This document shows, piece by piece, positions 1 to 8,633 of a stretch of 24,391 bases of DNA. Position numbers and translations under genes: made by a program. Origin of the DNA: UBA7236 sp036734545. Lineage in GTDB: Bacteria > Bacteroidota > Bacteroidia > Chitinophagales > BACL12. The DNA is taken from positions 1 through 24,391 of the forward strand of contig DAIMYJ010000040.1 of assembly GCA_036734545.1 (NCBI GenBank), in the 5' to 3' direction. Below the pieces are notes generated by a model, which was not told the DNA's origin, made no database searches, and saw nothing but the letters and a program-made list of their open reading frames with translations. The stretch's first letter is position 1, and each line of letters starts with the position of its first letter.

Positions 1-18
1 GCTGTGGCAGCGCGCCGA

Positions 19-2439
19 TCAAAAACGGATCTTCAACTGCTCGCCTACCGCTTTGAATTTCAGCAGCCACTTCTTGTATTCCTCTTCACCGAGGTTGCGC
101 ATGAAGGTTTTGTTGCCGATATGTTCTTTTCCGATGCGGAAATACCGATTCTGAATTTTCCACAGGCGGAATTTTACATCCAGCTCATTCAGGCGGATAA
201 GCACTTTACTGATGATATCCAGATGATTCAGATCGTAGGGTGTCACCGCCAGCGCATCCACCATAGTGTACAGGCGGGCGGCAGAAACGAGACCCAGTGT
301 GGGCATGTCCAGTTCCAACTTCCATGCACGGGCGGTATTCACCAGTTGCTCGAGTCGGTATACATCCTCGCTGCCATCGGTGAACCAGCGCTTCAGATCG
401 GCATTGATCACTACGTTGGTATTGTCGAGCAGGAGTTCCGGAATATGTTTCTTTTGCTGTCGCAGCATATTCACCAGCGTATAGGTGCGCTCGTACACCG
501 CGCGGTAACTTTCTTCGGCGGCCTCCATATCGCGACTGAGCATGCGGGCGATCAGTTTCTCACGTTCATCGGGAAATACATCATCGAGTGTGAATCGCTG
601 TTTCCCGAAGGCGTTGTGGATGAGCAGCGACATATCGCTGATATCACTTCTGCGGAAGGCTTCGCGGAGATTGAGGAATAATTCTTCGAATGCATCAGGG
701 TCCATCTCTTCTGCATAACCGCCGAGCACGTGATGCTTGCCCAGATACAGCCCGGCGAAATACAATCGCTCAGAGGCATAGGTGAACGTACTGCTCAGGC
801 GTATGGCGCCGGCTGCCAGCACCAGATCACCGGAGATCAATTTTTCAAAGAGGTCGGCTTCAATGTGATAATTCAATTTGAAACCGGTATGCAGGGTGTT
901 CTCAAACAGACTGAGCACCGCGTGGTGCAAACCCACTTTGGTAAGGGTGAGCCGCTGCGGGCGTATCTCTGTGCGGTAGAGTCCTGCCGCTGTTCCGTAT
1001 TGTTCGATGTTGGAGGGTGTGAGCGCAAGCAGTTGCATGAAATGATCATAGAAGCGCGCATGCGTCTCATGCTCGGCGATCTGGATGACGCGGTCGGCGT
1101 ACTGCAATATCTGTTTGGTCTCGATACGGCTCACTTCATCAAAGAACCATCCGCAGCTGGTGAACATGAGCATGGCATGCCGTTGCATTTCCAGCAGGCG
1201 GATCACGCGTATCTTTTCTTCCTGCGATAACGATCGACTGCAGCAACTTTTCAGGAATTGATCGATGGTTTCCTCATTGCGGTGCAACACCACGGTGATA
1301 TAGCTGTTGCGCAGATTCCACGGATCATTGGTAAAGGCTACCACTTCCTGTTCGAAGATGAGATCGGCCTGTTCCTTCAACCAGTTCAGCGCATTGCGCA
1401 GGGGCTCACGCCATTTCTGATGGAAGCCGGGATTGCCGCCGTCGGTGCATCCGCAATTACTGCGCCAGCGTTCCACGCCATGCACGCAACTCCATGAGCT
1501 GTTCTCGTGGATCATAGCTTCGTACTGCGGTGGGAACTTAGCGAGATACTGACCATAATTCGTCAACTCCACCTCGGGGTCTTTGCGCAGATGATCGAGG
1601 CAGGAGGCCAGCGCCATATCACCGCGATAATGATGATGCCCATAGGACTCACCGTCGGTAGCGATGTGGATGAGCGGCGGATGATCGGCATGCTCCACAG
1701 CGCCGGATAACGCATCAGCAAATAATTTTCCGGAATTCAACAAACCGGTAAAAGCCACTTCGCGCGAGATACGGCCATTATAAAAAAATACGGCGATGCT
1801 CCTGCCCGAAGGCAAGCGCACCTGATAGGGACGTGTGGTATCGATAGTGTGTTCCTCCACTGTTGACCAATGCTCCTCATGCAAGCCGCGGATCGCTTTT
1901 GCCTGTCGCGGCGCGAGGATGGTATAGCGTATGCCATGGCGTGCCAGCATGTCGAGCGTTGCAGTGTCTACCGCTGTTTCTGCCAGCCACATGCCTTCCG
2001 GCGAGCGGCCGAATCGGTGCACGAAATCGGCAATACCCCAGAGCACCTGCGTTTCTTTATCACGCTCGGATGCCAGCGGCATGATGATATGGTTATATAC
2101 CTGAGCGATGGCGTTGCCATGGCCGTTGTGCTTCTGTATACTCTCCTGATCGGCATGCACGATACCGCGATAGGTGTCCGGATCATGCGTGGCGATCCAG
2201 CTCATCAGTGTAGGTCCGATGTTAAAGCTGATCTGTGCGTAGTTGTTGACGATATCGATGATGCGCTGCTCATCATTGAGGATGCGGGACGCTGCATTCG
2301 GCCCGTAACATTCGGCATTGATGCGCTCGTTCCAGTCGTGAAAAGGATGGGCTGAGGGCTGCTGCTCGATCACTTCCAACCAGGCATTCTCCCTGGGCGG
2401 CTGATAAAAATGCCCATGGATGCAGATATACTTCTTCAT
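19..2439 (-). CDS. Glycoside hydrolase family 57 protein with DUF3536 region
   Basis: An 806-residue cytoplasmic enzyme expected to cleave or transfer alpha-glucans such as glycogen or maltodextrin. No signal peptide is visible. GH57 motifs appear in order: HGHFYQPPRE at 8-17, GNAIAQVYNH at 108-117, WLAE with presumed nucleophile E154, and TDGESYGHHH with presumed acid/base D262. A Cys/His group (C318, H320, C329, C331) follows, and the second half matches what I know as DUF3536. I chose the ATG at 2439 because the protein then begins MKKYICIHGHFYQ, typical of the family; an in-frame start at 2508 would add 23 atypical residues. A TACATTTG box ends 5 nt before this ATG. It diverges from the secreted protein at 2537. 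The exact substrate (hydrolase, transferase or branching activity) cannot be decided from sequence alone. Confidence 0.9.
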   Translation of the reverse strand: MKKYICIHGHFYQPPRENAWLEVIEQQPSAHPFHDWNERINAECYGPNAASRILNDEQRIIDIVNNYAQISFNIGPTLMSWIATHDPDTYRGIVHADQESIQKHNGHGNAIAQVYNHIIMPLASERDKETQVLWGIADFVHRFGRSPEGMWLAETAVDTATLDMLARHGIRYTILAPRQAKAIRGLHEEHWSTVEEHTIDTTRPYQVRLPSGRSIAVFFYNGRISREVAFTGLLNSGKLFADALSGAVEHADHPPLIHIATDGESYGHHHYRGDMALASCLDHLRKDPEVELTNYGQYLAKFPPQYEAMIHENSSWSCVHGVERWRSNCGCTDGGNPGFHQKWREPLRNALNWLKEQADLIFEQEVVAFTNDPWNLRNSYITVVLHRNEETIDQFLKSCCSRSLSQEEKIRVIRLLEMQRHAMLMFTSCGWFFDEVSRIETKQILQYADRVIQIAEHETHARFYDHFMQLLALTPSNIEQYGTAAGLYRTEIRPQRLTLTKVGLHHAVLSLFENTLHTGFKLNYHIEADLFEKLISGDLVLAAGAIRLSSTFTYASERLYFAGLYLGKHHVLGGYAEEMDPDAFEELFLNLREAFRRSDISDMSLLIHNAFGKQRFTLDDVFPDEREKLIARMLSRDMEAAEESYRAVYERTYTLVNMLRQQKKHIPELLLDNTNVVINADLKRWFTDGSEDVYRLEQLVNTARAWKLELDMPTLGLVSAARLYTMVDALAVTPYDLNHLDIISKVLIRLNELDVKFRLWKIQNRYFRIGKEHIGNKTFMRNLGEEEYKKWLLKFKAVGEQLKIRF

Positions 2440-2444
2440 TGCTG

Positions 2445-2452
2445 CAAATGTA
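2445..2452 (-). promoter_or_regulatory. Bacteroidota -7 box for the GH57 gene
   Basis: On the minus strand this reads TACATTTG, a perfect match to the Bacteroidota primary-sigma -7 consensus TAnnTTTG. It ends 5 nt before the ATG at 2439, so the transcript would be leaderless or nearly so. A TTTC lies 19 nt upstream and could be a weak -33 element (consensus TTTG). This is inferred from motif and position only. Confidence 0.45.
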
Positions 2453-2524
2453 GTCAATGGCGACCATGAAAGAAATGACCGTGTCCACCGCTCCCGGGTA
2501 TGGGTCATATTGCGTCAGAACCTA

Positions 2525-2532
2525 TAATTTTG
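2525..2532 (+). promoter_or_regulatory. Bacteroidota -7 box for the T9SS protein gene
   Basis: TAATTTTG matches the TAnnTTTG -7 consensus and ends 4 nt before the ATG at 2537, which again predicts a leaderless or near-leaderless transcript. No well-spaced -33 TTTG is seen. Confidence 0.45.
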
Positions 2533-2536
2533 CCCC

Positions 2537-4627
2537 ATGCACCGCCTCCTGTCCGTTTTCCTCGGCACCTGCCTGACACTGTCTGTTGCGGCTCAGGCCT
2601 CCTTTGATCAGGAGGTGATCAATATCGGCAACATGGGCATGTATGTGACCAATGCCGGTACCATCGGTCGACCGGATGTGCGCAATACGCCTACCGGCGA
2701 TCCTTCTATGGAATATCCCATCAACTCCGGTATCGAGCACCTGTTCGAAGCAGGGTTCTGGATCGGCGCGCTGGTGGATGGGCAATATCTGGTATCCACC
2801 TCAGCGAAGGATGCTGCCAGCGGTTATACGACCGGACTGGCCGGTTTTGAATTCACCGCCGAGATCGGCAATACCATTGTGCAGCGCAGTACCCTTACCT
2901 CCAGTGATTATTTCAATTTCGAGGCGATCTCGCATCAGGATGTACTGATCGACATCAGCGATAAAAATGTGATCGTTCCCGGCACAGCCATCACCATCAG
3001 TGAACACCTGCAACCTTTATATGCAGATGTGCACCTGGAAGCCTATGCGTGGAATTATTCTTTCGCCGATTATTTTGTTTTGTTGAATTACCGCGTCACT
3101 AATACTTCTGACAACACCTGGGATAGCGTTTTCTGCGGTTTGTGGAACGACCTGGTGGTGCGCAATGTGAATGTGAGTACGGACTTCGGTTCGGCGTTCT
3201 TCAGTCACGGCGGCTATGGTTATCTTGGCGATTACTACACGAATTACGCCTTCGACGTAGATGGTGATCCCGGCTTCACAAATTCTTACGGCGCTTTTCA
3301 GTTCCTCGGCATCGAATGGCGCGATCAGTTCATTCACCCGAACAACAACGACAACCTCACGGCTGCCGGTTATCCTGCTGCTGAGGTGAACAGTAATTTC
3401 TGGATCTTCAACTCCACCGCTACACCGCCTTATAATGCGCCGGCTGATGATGTGGAGCGCTATGATAAACTGCGCACGGGACTGAACTACGTGGACCCGG
3501 ATATCGTTGAATTTTTAAAAGACCCATCTACTACCGGAGGCCTCACCAATTTACTTTCTGCCGGCCCGATGATATCCGTTGAACCGGGTGAATCGTTTAA
3601 CGTGGTGTTTGCTGCCGTATGTGCCAAGCAGATAGAAAATGGCGGCACCAACGGCGTGGAAATGGACACCCCTGAAGCACAGGCCGAACTGGCCGAAAAC
3701 CTCAGCTGGTCGCGCCGCACCTATCTGGGTGAGGATCAAAATGAGAATGGTCTGCTGGATGAAGGTGAGGATCTGGATGCCGATGATATCCTCGACCGCT
3801 ACATCCTCCCCGAACCGCCGGCCACACCAAAAATGAAGGTCATCGCCGGCGACCGCACAGTGGAAATTTACTGGGATAACCGCGCAGAAGCCTCTGTTGA
3901 TCCCATCTCCAAAGAACTCGATTTTGAAGGTTACCGTTTATACCGCACACAGGTGGGCGATGATTTCGATCTCAATATGCTGGGCGATGCCAACCTGATC
4001 GGGCAATGGGATATCGCCGGTAACAGTATAGGTTATAATAACGGATTCACCGGCGTAGCCCTCACCACACCCGAGATCATAGATGCCGATACCTTCTATT
4101 ACAAATACACCATTGACCAGGTGCTCAACGGCTGGCAATACCTGATCGTACTGACCGCATTCGACCGTGGTGATGAGGACCTGAACATCGAAAGTCTGGA
4201 GTCCTCTTTCGTAGAAAATGCCGTGCATGTGTTTCCGGGTACCGCCGCTTCTGCGGATGCAGAGTCCACGGTAGGCGTCTATCCTAATCCCTATGCACTG
4301 CAGGCAGCATGGGATGGCAGCACACAAACCACACGCAAACTGATCTTTTACAACCTGCCAGCCAACTGCACCATCACTATCCTGACCATTGCCGGCGATG
4401 TGGTGGCTACTTTACAGCACAACAGTTCCACTTATAACGGCAGTGATATCGACTGGTTCTCTACCTATGCGGGCAATGCCGATGACCGTGTGTTCAGCGG
4501 CGGTGAGCATGCCTGGGATATCCTCAGCGAAAGCGAACAGGCCATCACGCAGGGTATATATCTGTTCACGGTAAAAAATACCGATACCGGTGATATTCAA
4601 CAGGGAAGATTTGTAGTGATCAAATGA
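2537..4627 (+). CDS. Secreted protein with T9SS type A C-terminal sorting domain
   Basis: A 696-residue exported protein of unknown function. It starts with a signal peptide (MHRLLSVFLGTCLTLSVAAQA). The body is beta-rich, with many Asp/Asn/Gly turns. An acidic segment at about residues 398-420 (DQNENGLLDEGEDLDADD) resembles a calcium-binding DxDxDG loop. A fibronectin III-like stretch follows (EIYWDN..., FEGYRLYR) at about 430-550. From about residue 578 (VGVYPNPY) to the end (GRFVVIK) it has the layout of a Por/T9SS type A sorting domain, so it is probably moved across the outer membrane and anchored or released at the surface. No catalytic motif was recognised. It converges with lptD; only 33 nt separate the two stop codons. 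Confidence 0.85.
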   Translation: MHRLLSVFLGTCLTLSVAAQASFDQEVINIGNMGMYVTNAGTIGRPDVRNTPTGDPSMEYPINSGIEHLFEAGFWIGALVDGQYLVSTSAKDAASGYTTGLAGFEFTAEIGNTIVQRSTLTSSDYFNFEAISHQDVLIDISDKNVIVPGTAITISEHLQPLYADVHLEAYAWNYSFADYFVLLNYRVTNTSDNTWDSVFCGLWNDLVVRNVNVSTDFGSAFFSHGGYGYLGDYYTNYAFDVDGDPGFTNSYGAFQFLGIEWRDQFIHPNNNDNLTAAGYPAAEVNSNFWIFNSTATPPYNAPADDVERYDKLRTGLNYVDPDIVEFLKDPSTTGGLTNLLSAGPMISVEPGESFNVVFAAVCAKQIENGGTNGVEMDTPEAQAELAENLSWSRRTYLGEDQNENGLLDEGEDLDADDILDRYILPEPPATPKMKVIAGDRTVEIYWDNRAEASVDPISKELDFEGYRLYRTQVGDDFDLNMLGDANLIGQWDIAGNSIGYNNGFTGVALTTPEIIDADTFYYKYTIDQVLNGWQYLIVLTAFDRGDEDLNIESLESSFVENAVHVFPGTAASADAESTVGVYPNPYALQAAWDGSTQTTRKLIFYNLPANCTITILTIAGDVVATLQHNSSTYNGSDIDWFSTYAGNADDRVFSGGEHAWDILSESEQAITQGIYLFTVKNTDTGDIQQGRFVVIK

Positions 4628-4660
4628 TCGTAGAAAGAGGTGCGGCAGACCGCTGCATCA

Positions 4661-7330
4661 TCAATATTCAGTCCAGTCCTTACGCCGTGTAAGCTTCAGG
4701 TCCTGCAGCACACCGGCCTTTACGTTGATATTGAAGATATAACTCTGGCGGACACCAAATGGTATCCACTGAAAACTCATCTGCCAGCAATGCAGATCGC
4801 GGTAAATATTGATACTGGTGAACGTAAAGTCCTTCAATTGAAAATCATAACCGCTGGTCATCTGCACTTTCCAGTTCGGCGTAACGGCGATATCGCCGGA
4901 GAAATTCATCGTTTGTGTGGTGAATAAACTGTCGCGCCCGTCAATGGTAGGATCATTGGTCACCCGCAGGTTATAACTCAGTGCCAGATTCCAGGGTGTG
5001 GTGAAGTCGATATAGTCCTGCGGATTATTCCACACCATCTCGCGCTCTTCCTCCGTACCTGCATTGGTAAGCATAGAGGGGTTCTCATTTCTGAGCGACT
5101 GGAAATCAGTACTCAGGGCAAGGTTACCGCCATTGAAACGGCCCGGGCGTCTGTTCACATTCCATTCAAACTGATTCACGGTCCTGCCGAGACTGTCAAG
5201 CACATACGGATCGAAACTGCCCGACAGGTTGATGCGCACTTTCTTAGCGATGGTCGTATAGGCGCTGAATCCGAGGTCGCTGAAATTCAGTGAATCGGCC
5301 GCCAGATTATAGGAACCGCTCACACTGAAGTTCTCGATGAGACGGATCTTCTTTTCATTCTTCACCGAATCTTTCTTCGAGAATACTTTGATCTCCAGGG
5401 TATTGGCGATGTTCAGGCCGATACTCCCGATCTCACCGCGGCCGGGCCCGCTGTAAATGCCGCCTTCAAAAATGCTGTATTGTGTGGGGCCCTCATTCGA
5501 TGGTGTGGGATAATATTCACCGTAATAACCGTACTGCGGATCACCGAAATCGGGTGTGTAATTGAAGGACAAGGTAGGTGTCATCACGTGCCTGATCGCT
5601 TTCAGCTTACCGTTGAATTGTGCCAGCGAATAGATCTTCGTGGTCATGCTGGTACCCATGCTGTAAAAGCGGGCGGCGCGGAAGGCGTTGATGGTATCGG
5701 TCTGCACCAGATACTCGGTGGTAATGATACTGTCTTCGCCGTTAGCGGTTTGAATGGTGTCGGTCACCGTATATGGATCGTAGCGCTTCCGTATCGTTTC
5801 AAAATACCAGTTCTCGGTGTAGTTGGCATACGGACTAAAAGTGAAATACTTCAGCACTTTCACCGGCGCCGCAGCGGTCACCTTATGGCTGAATCCCGAG
5901 CGCATGTCGTCGAGCATCTCCTGCGTGAAGAACAGCGAATCCGGTGTGACCACCGAGTTCTGCATATTCATGGCATAGGTGACACCGAACTGGTACAGAA
6001 AACTATTGGTATTATCGGTGAGTTCCTTAAAGGGATATATCCTGCTCATGTTGAACTGCGCTTCCGGCAACGCCGCGTTCACCGTGCTGGTACTCAGGTT
6101 CTGGCTGTGGCGCATCGATGCCGAAAAATTGAATGGCGAATTCGGGAAGGTACGGTTGTAGGAAACCGTAGAGTTCAGCTGATTGGTAAGATAGCTGGAG
6201 TTGAAGCTGTTGTTCTGCAGATAATTTGTGGAGCCGAGGTTCACACTGGCGCTGAATTTATTGTTCGGCAGCGTTTTCGGGTCCTGGCTATGCGACCAGC
6301 GCACAAAAAATCCCTTGTTCTCACTATACGCCGGATCGAAGGGCAATCCGAATTTGTTCACAGAATAATCAAAGCCCAGCGAGCCGGTGAATTTATACTT
6401 CAGCGCATAGCGCGACATGGTATGCAATCCCCAGCTGCCACCCGAATAAATATCGCCGGTGAGCATCAGATCGTAATAATCGCTCAGCGCAAAATAATAA
6501 CCGCCATTGCGCAAAAAGAAACCCTGCGAAATATGGTTACCGTATTGCGGTAACAGGATGCCGGATGTTTGTCCGCGTTTGATCGGAAATATCCCGAACG
6601 GTAAAAACAAAGGTGTGGGCACATCGGCGATCACGAGATTGGCCGGACCGGTCACCGCGATCACCTGCGGTTGCACTTTCGCTTTGCGTGCGGCGATATA
6701 AAAATGCGGATGGTCGAGTTCGCAGGTGGTATAACTGAGGTGATCACCGAAGTAGGAATCATCCTCAATTTTTTTGGCATCCTGCACTGCGATATATCCC
6801 TCCCCTTCCTGAGCGCGGAAATAATGGATCTTGCCTTTCCTTGTGCCGAAATTGTAACACATCGACTCTGCGTTGAACTCTTCATCGCCATCGCGGAAAT
6901 AGACCAGTTCTCCCGGCTTACCGGTGCTGTCGGTGATCTGCTGTGCACAGATCGTTTTGGCGTCCCAGTCGAATTCGATGAAATCGGCCTTCAGGTAAAA
7001 GGTGCCATAGGTGATCTCGCCCTTAGCGTAGATATAGGTCTTTCCCGAATCCAGGTCGTAAATGATGCTGTCGACCCCCTTATACGTGATCAGGGCATCC
7101 AGTGCATCGGGCGACACGGCATACCACAGATCCTTGCCGTTGAGCAACAGGCTGTCCACCGCCAGGGAATCTGCCGTCAGCGGCACGGTATCCGGCTGCA
7201 TCTGGAAGGCAGTGTCCACATCAAGCTGTTGGGACTGCGCAGAAAAATATACAAATGGTGCACTTTTTGCCTGCAAATGAATACCATACCCGCATACGAG
7301 CAACGTTATAAGCAGGAATTTTCGCAACAC
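4661..7330 (-). CDS. lptD: LPS assembly outer-membrane protein LptD (Bacteroidota type)
   Basis: An 889-residue outer-membrane beta-barrel that inserts lipopolysaccharide into the outer leaflet. A signal peptide (to about residue 22) is followed by an OstA/LptA-like beta-jellyroll at about 85-220 (KTYIYAKGEITYGTFYLKAD) and a long barrel of alternating aromatic strands. The C-terminus (DLHCWQMSFQWIPFG... VLQDLKLTRR) is characteristic of Bacteroidota LptD. Mature-chain cysteines are C128, C158, C203 and C848. The start is GTG at 7330 (or TTG at 7327): no in-frame ATG exists upstream before a stop codon. It diverges from the amidase gene, with the OstA-like gene two genes further on, which fits one envelope-biogenesis locus. 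Confidence 0.93.
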   Translation of the reverse strand: MLRKFLLITLLVCGYGIHLQAKSAPFVYFSAQSQQLDVDTAFQMQPDTVPLTADSLAVDSLLLNGKDLWYAVSPDALDALITYKGVDSIIYDLDSGKTYIYAKGEITYGTFYLKADFIEFDWDAKTICAQQITDSTGKPGELVYFRDGDEEFNAESMCYNFGTRKGKIHYFRAQEGEGYIAVQDAKKIEDDSYFGDHLSYTTCELDHPHFYIAARKAKVQPQVIAVTGPANLVIADVPTPLFLPFGIFPIKRGQTSGILLPQYGNHISQGFFLRNGGYYFALSDYYDLMLTGDIYSGGSWGLHTMSRYALKYKFTGSLGFDYSVNKFGLPFDPAYSENKGFFVRWSHSQDPKTLPNNKFSASVNLGSTNYLQNNSFNSSYLTNQLNSTVSYNRTFPNSPFNFSASMRHSQNLSTSTVNAALPEAQFNMSRIYPFKELTDNTNSFLYQFGVTYAMNMQNSVVTPDSLFFTQEMLDDMRSGFSHKVTAAAPVKVLKYFTFSPYANYTENWYFETIRKRYDPYTVTDTIQTANGEDSIITTEYLVQTDTINAFRAARFYSMGTSMTTKIYSLAQFNGKLKAIRHVMTPTLSFNYTPDFGDPQYGYYGEYYPTPSNEGPTQYSIFEGGIYSGPGRGEIGSIGLNIANTLEIKVFSKKDSVKNEKKIRLIENFSVSGSYNLAADSLNFSDLGFSAYTTIAKKVRINLSGSFDPYVLDSLGRTVNQFEWNVNRRPGRFNGGNLALSTDFQSLRNENPSMLTNAGTEEEREMVWNNPQDYIDFTTPWNLALSYNLRVTNDPTIDGRDSLFTTQTMNFSGDIAVTPNWKVQMTSGYDFQLKDFTFTSINIYRDLHCWQMSFQWIPFGVRQSYIFNINVKAGVLQDLKLTRRKDWTEY

Positions 7331-7333
7331 GGG

Positions 7334-7341
7334 TAACTTTG
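7334..7341 (+). promoter_or_regulatory. Putative -7 box for the amidase-mlaD-ostA operon
   Basis: TAACTTTG matches TAnnTTTG and lies about 50 nt upstream of the amidase ATG. No convincing -33 element was found. It faces a minus-strand -7 box at 7386-7393, so the predicted 5' leaders of the two divergent genes would overlap. Confidence 0.35.
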
Positions 7342-7385
7342 GAATAGTTTTATCAGTAAAAGCCTGAAGGACAGCAATTATTGTG

Positions 7386-7393
7386 CAAAGCTA
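7386..7393 (-). promoter_or_regulatory. Putative -7 box for lptD
   Basis: The minus strand reads TAGCTTTG, a TAnnTTTG match about 55 nt upstream of the GTG start of lptD. It overlaps the first base of the amidase ATG at 7393. Inferred from motif alone. Confidence 0.3.
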
Positions 7394-8580
7394 TGGAAAT
7401 TATGAAAAAAAGGGTGGGTAAAACAGGGTGGGTTACCCTTGTTGCAGGCTGTGTATGGCTGGTGGTTTGCGCTTTCCATACCCCGGAACCAGCACAACCT
7501 TCCGCGTATAAGCTCAAAACCGTGGTGATCGATGCCGGTCACGGCGGTCATGACCACGGATGTTCGGGTGCCTCCAGCAATGAAAAGACGCTGGCGCTCA
7601 AAATGTCGCTGAAGCTTGGCGAACTCATCGAAAAGAACTACCCGGATGTAAAGGTGGTATACACACGCAAAACGGATGTATTCATCGAATTATACGAGCG
7701 GGCAGCCATCGCGAACCGCAACAATGCCGACCTGTTCATTTGCATCCATTGCAATGCCAATCCTTCCAGTTCACCCTATGGCACTGAAACGTATGTGATG
7801 GGTTTGCATAAAACGGAAGCTAACCTCAACGTAGCTAAACGCGAGAACGAGGTGATCCTGCTGGAAAGTGATTACAAGCAGAATTATGACGGCTTCAATC
7901 CCAACGATCCTGCTTCGCATATCATCTTCTCGCTGAATCAGCACGCCTTCATGGAGCAGAGCATCCTGTTCGCTTCCTCCGTGGAAAAATACATGAAGAA
8001 CCACGCGAAGCGCAGCAGCCGCGGTGTAAAACAGGCCGGTTTCCTCGTGCTTTGGAAAACCGCCATGCCGAGTGTGCTGATCGAGACCGGATTCCTCACC
8101 AACCCCAACGAAGAAAAATTCCTCGCTTCTGATGCCGGACAAACCGCTGTGGCAGAAAGTATTTTCTATGCCTTCCGCGATTACAAGAACGACATGGAGA
8201 ATAATGCCGGTAAGATCAGCGATGCCAAGGCGCAGGAATTATCTCAAAGTGTAGACAAGGAGCCTGCACCCGATCCGCAGCCTGTTGCACAAACACCCGC
8301 AACGAGCAGCCAGGGACTCAGTTTCAGTGTGCAGTTCTATACAGCAGAAACCACCGTGTCGGCCACTAAATTCGAATCGCTGAAACCGGAGAACATCACC
8401 TATGTGACGGAGAACGGTTTGTATAAATACCGCTTGGGCCCCTATACCACACTCGACGAGGCCACCAAAAAGCAGCAGCTTGCGCGCAATGCCGGGTATA
8501 AGGATGCCTTCGTGGTGGCCATGAAAGACGGCAAACGCATCAGCGTGGATGAGGCCAGGGCGCTTACTGCGGGCAAGTAA
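7393..8580 (+). CDS. N-acetylmuramoyl-L-alanine amidase (Amidase_3) with SPOR-like C-terminus
   Basis: A 395-residue exported zinc enzyme that removes stem peptides from peptidoglycan. An N-terminal hydrophobic signal or anchor (about residues 11-30) precedes the Amidase_3 domain. Expected zinc and catalytic residues are present: H50 (IDAGHGGHD), E64 (SNEKTLAL), H119 (CIHCNAN) and E231 (LIETGFLTN). After a Pro/Gln-rich linker, the last ~90 residues (LSFSVQFYT... YKYRLGPYTTLDEA) resemble a SPOR domain, which binds denuded glycan at division sites. The ATG at 7393 or the one at 7402 (MKKRVGK) could be the start; a TTG at 7381 is less likely. It is the first gene of a plus-strand series with mlaD and an OstA-like gene. 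Confidence 0.92.
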   Translation: MEIMKKRVGKTGWVTLVAGCVWLVVCAFHTPEPAQPSAYKLKTVVIDAGHGGHDHGCSGASSNEKTLALKMSLKLGELIEKNYPDVKVVYTRKTDVFIELYERAAIANRNNADLFICIHCNANPSSSPYGTETYVMGLHKTEANLNVAKRENEVILLESDYKQNYDGFNPNDPASHIIFSLNQHAFMEQSILFASSVEKYMKNHAKRSSRGVKQAGFLVLWKTAMPSVLIETGFLTNPNEEKFLASDAGQTAVAESIFYAFRDYKNDMENNAGKISDAKAQELSQSVDKEPAPDPQPVAQTPATSSQGLSFSVQFYTAETTVSATKFESLKPENITYVTENGLYKYRLGPYTTLDEATKKQQLARNAGYKDAFVVAMKDGKRISVDEARALTAGK

Positions 8581-8607
8581 GCCAAACGGCACATCATAAA
8601 CATTGCG

Positions 8608-8615
8608 TAACTTAG
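8608..8615 (+). promoter_or_regulatory. Weak -7 box variant before the MlaD-type gene
   Basis: TAACTTAG differs from TAnnTTTG by one base and lies 18 nt before the TTG start of the MCE gene. It could drive internal transcription of mlaD and the OstA-like gene, but read-through from the amidase gene is equally possible across the 53-nt gap. Confidence 0.2.
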
Positions 8616-8633
8616 CCCTTAAAATCAGGTAAC

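Noticed and set aside
1..18. Possible neighbouring gene at the left edge
   Set aside because: Eighteen bases are too few to assign anything.
4628..4660. Short GCGG/CCGC hairpin between the convergent T9SS and lptD genes
   Set aside because: Only a 4-bp stem and no T-run on either strand, so not supported as a terminator.
5480..6553. 357-codon open frame on the plus strand inside lptD
   Set aside because: Antisense shadow of lptD with no domain, signal peptide or start context.
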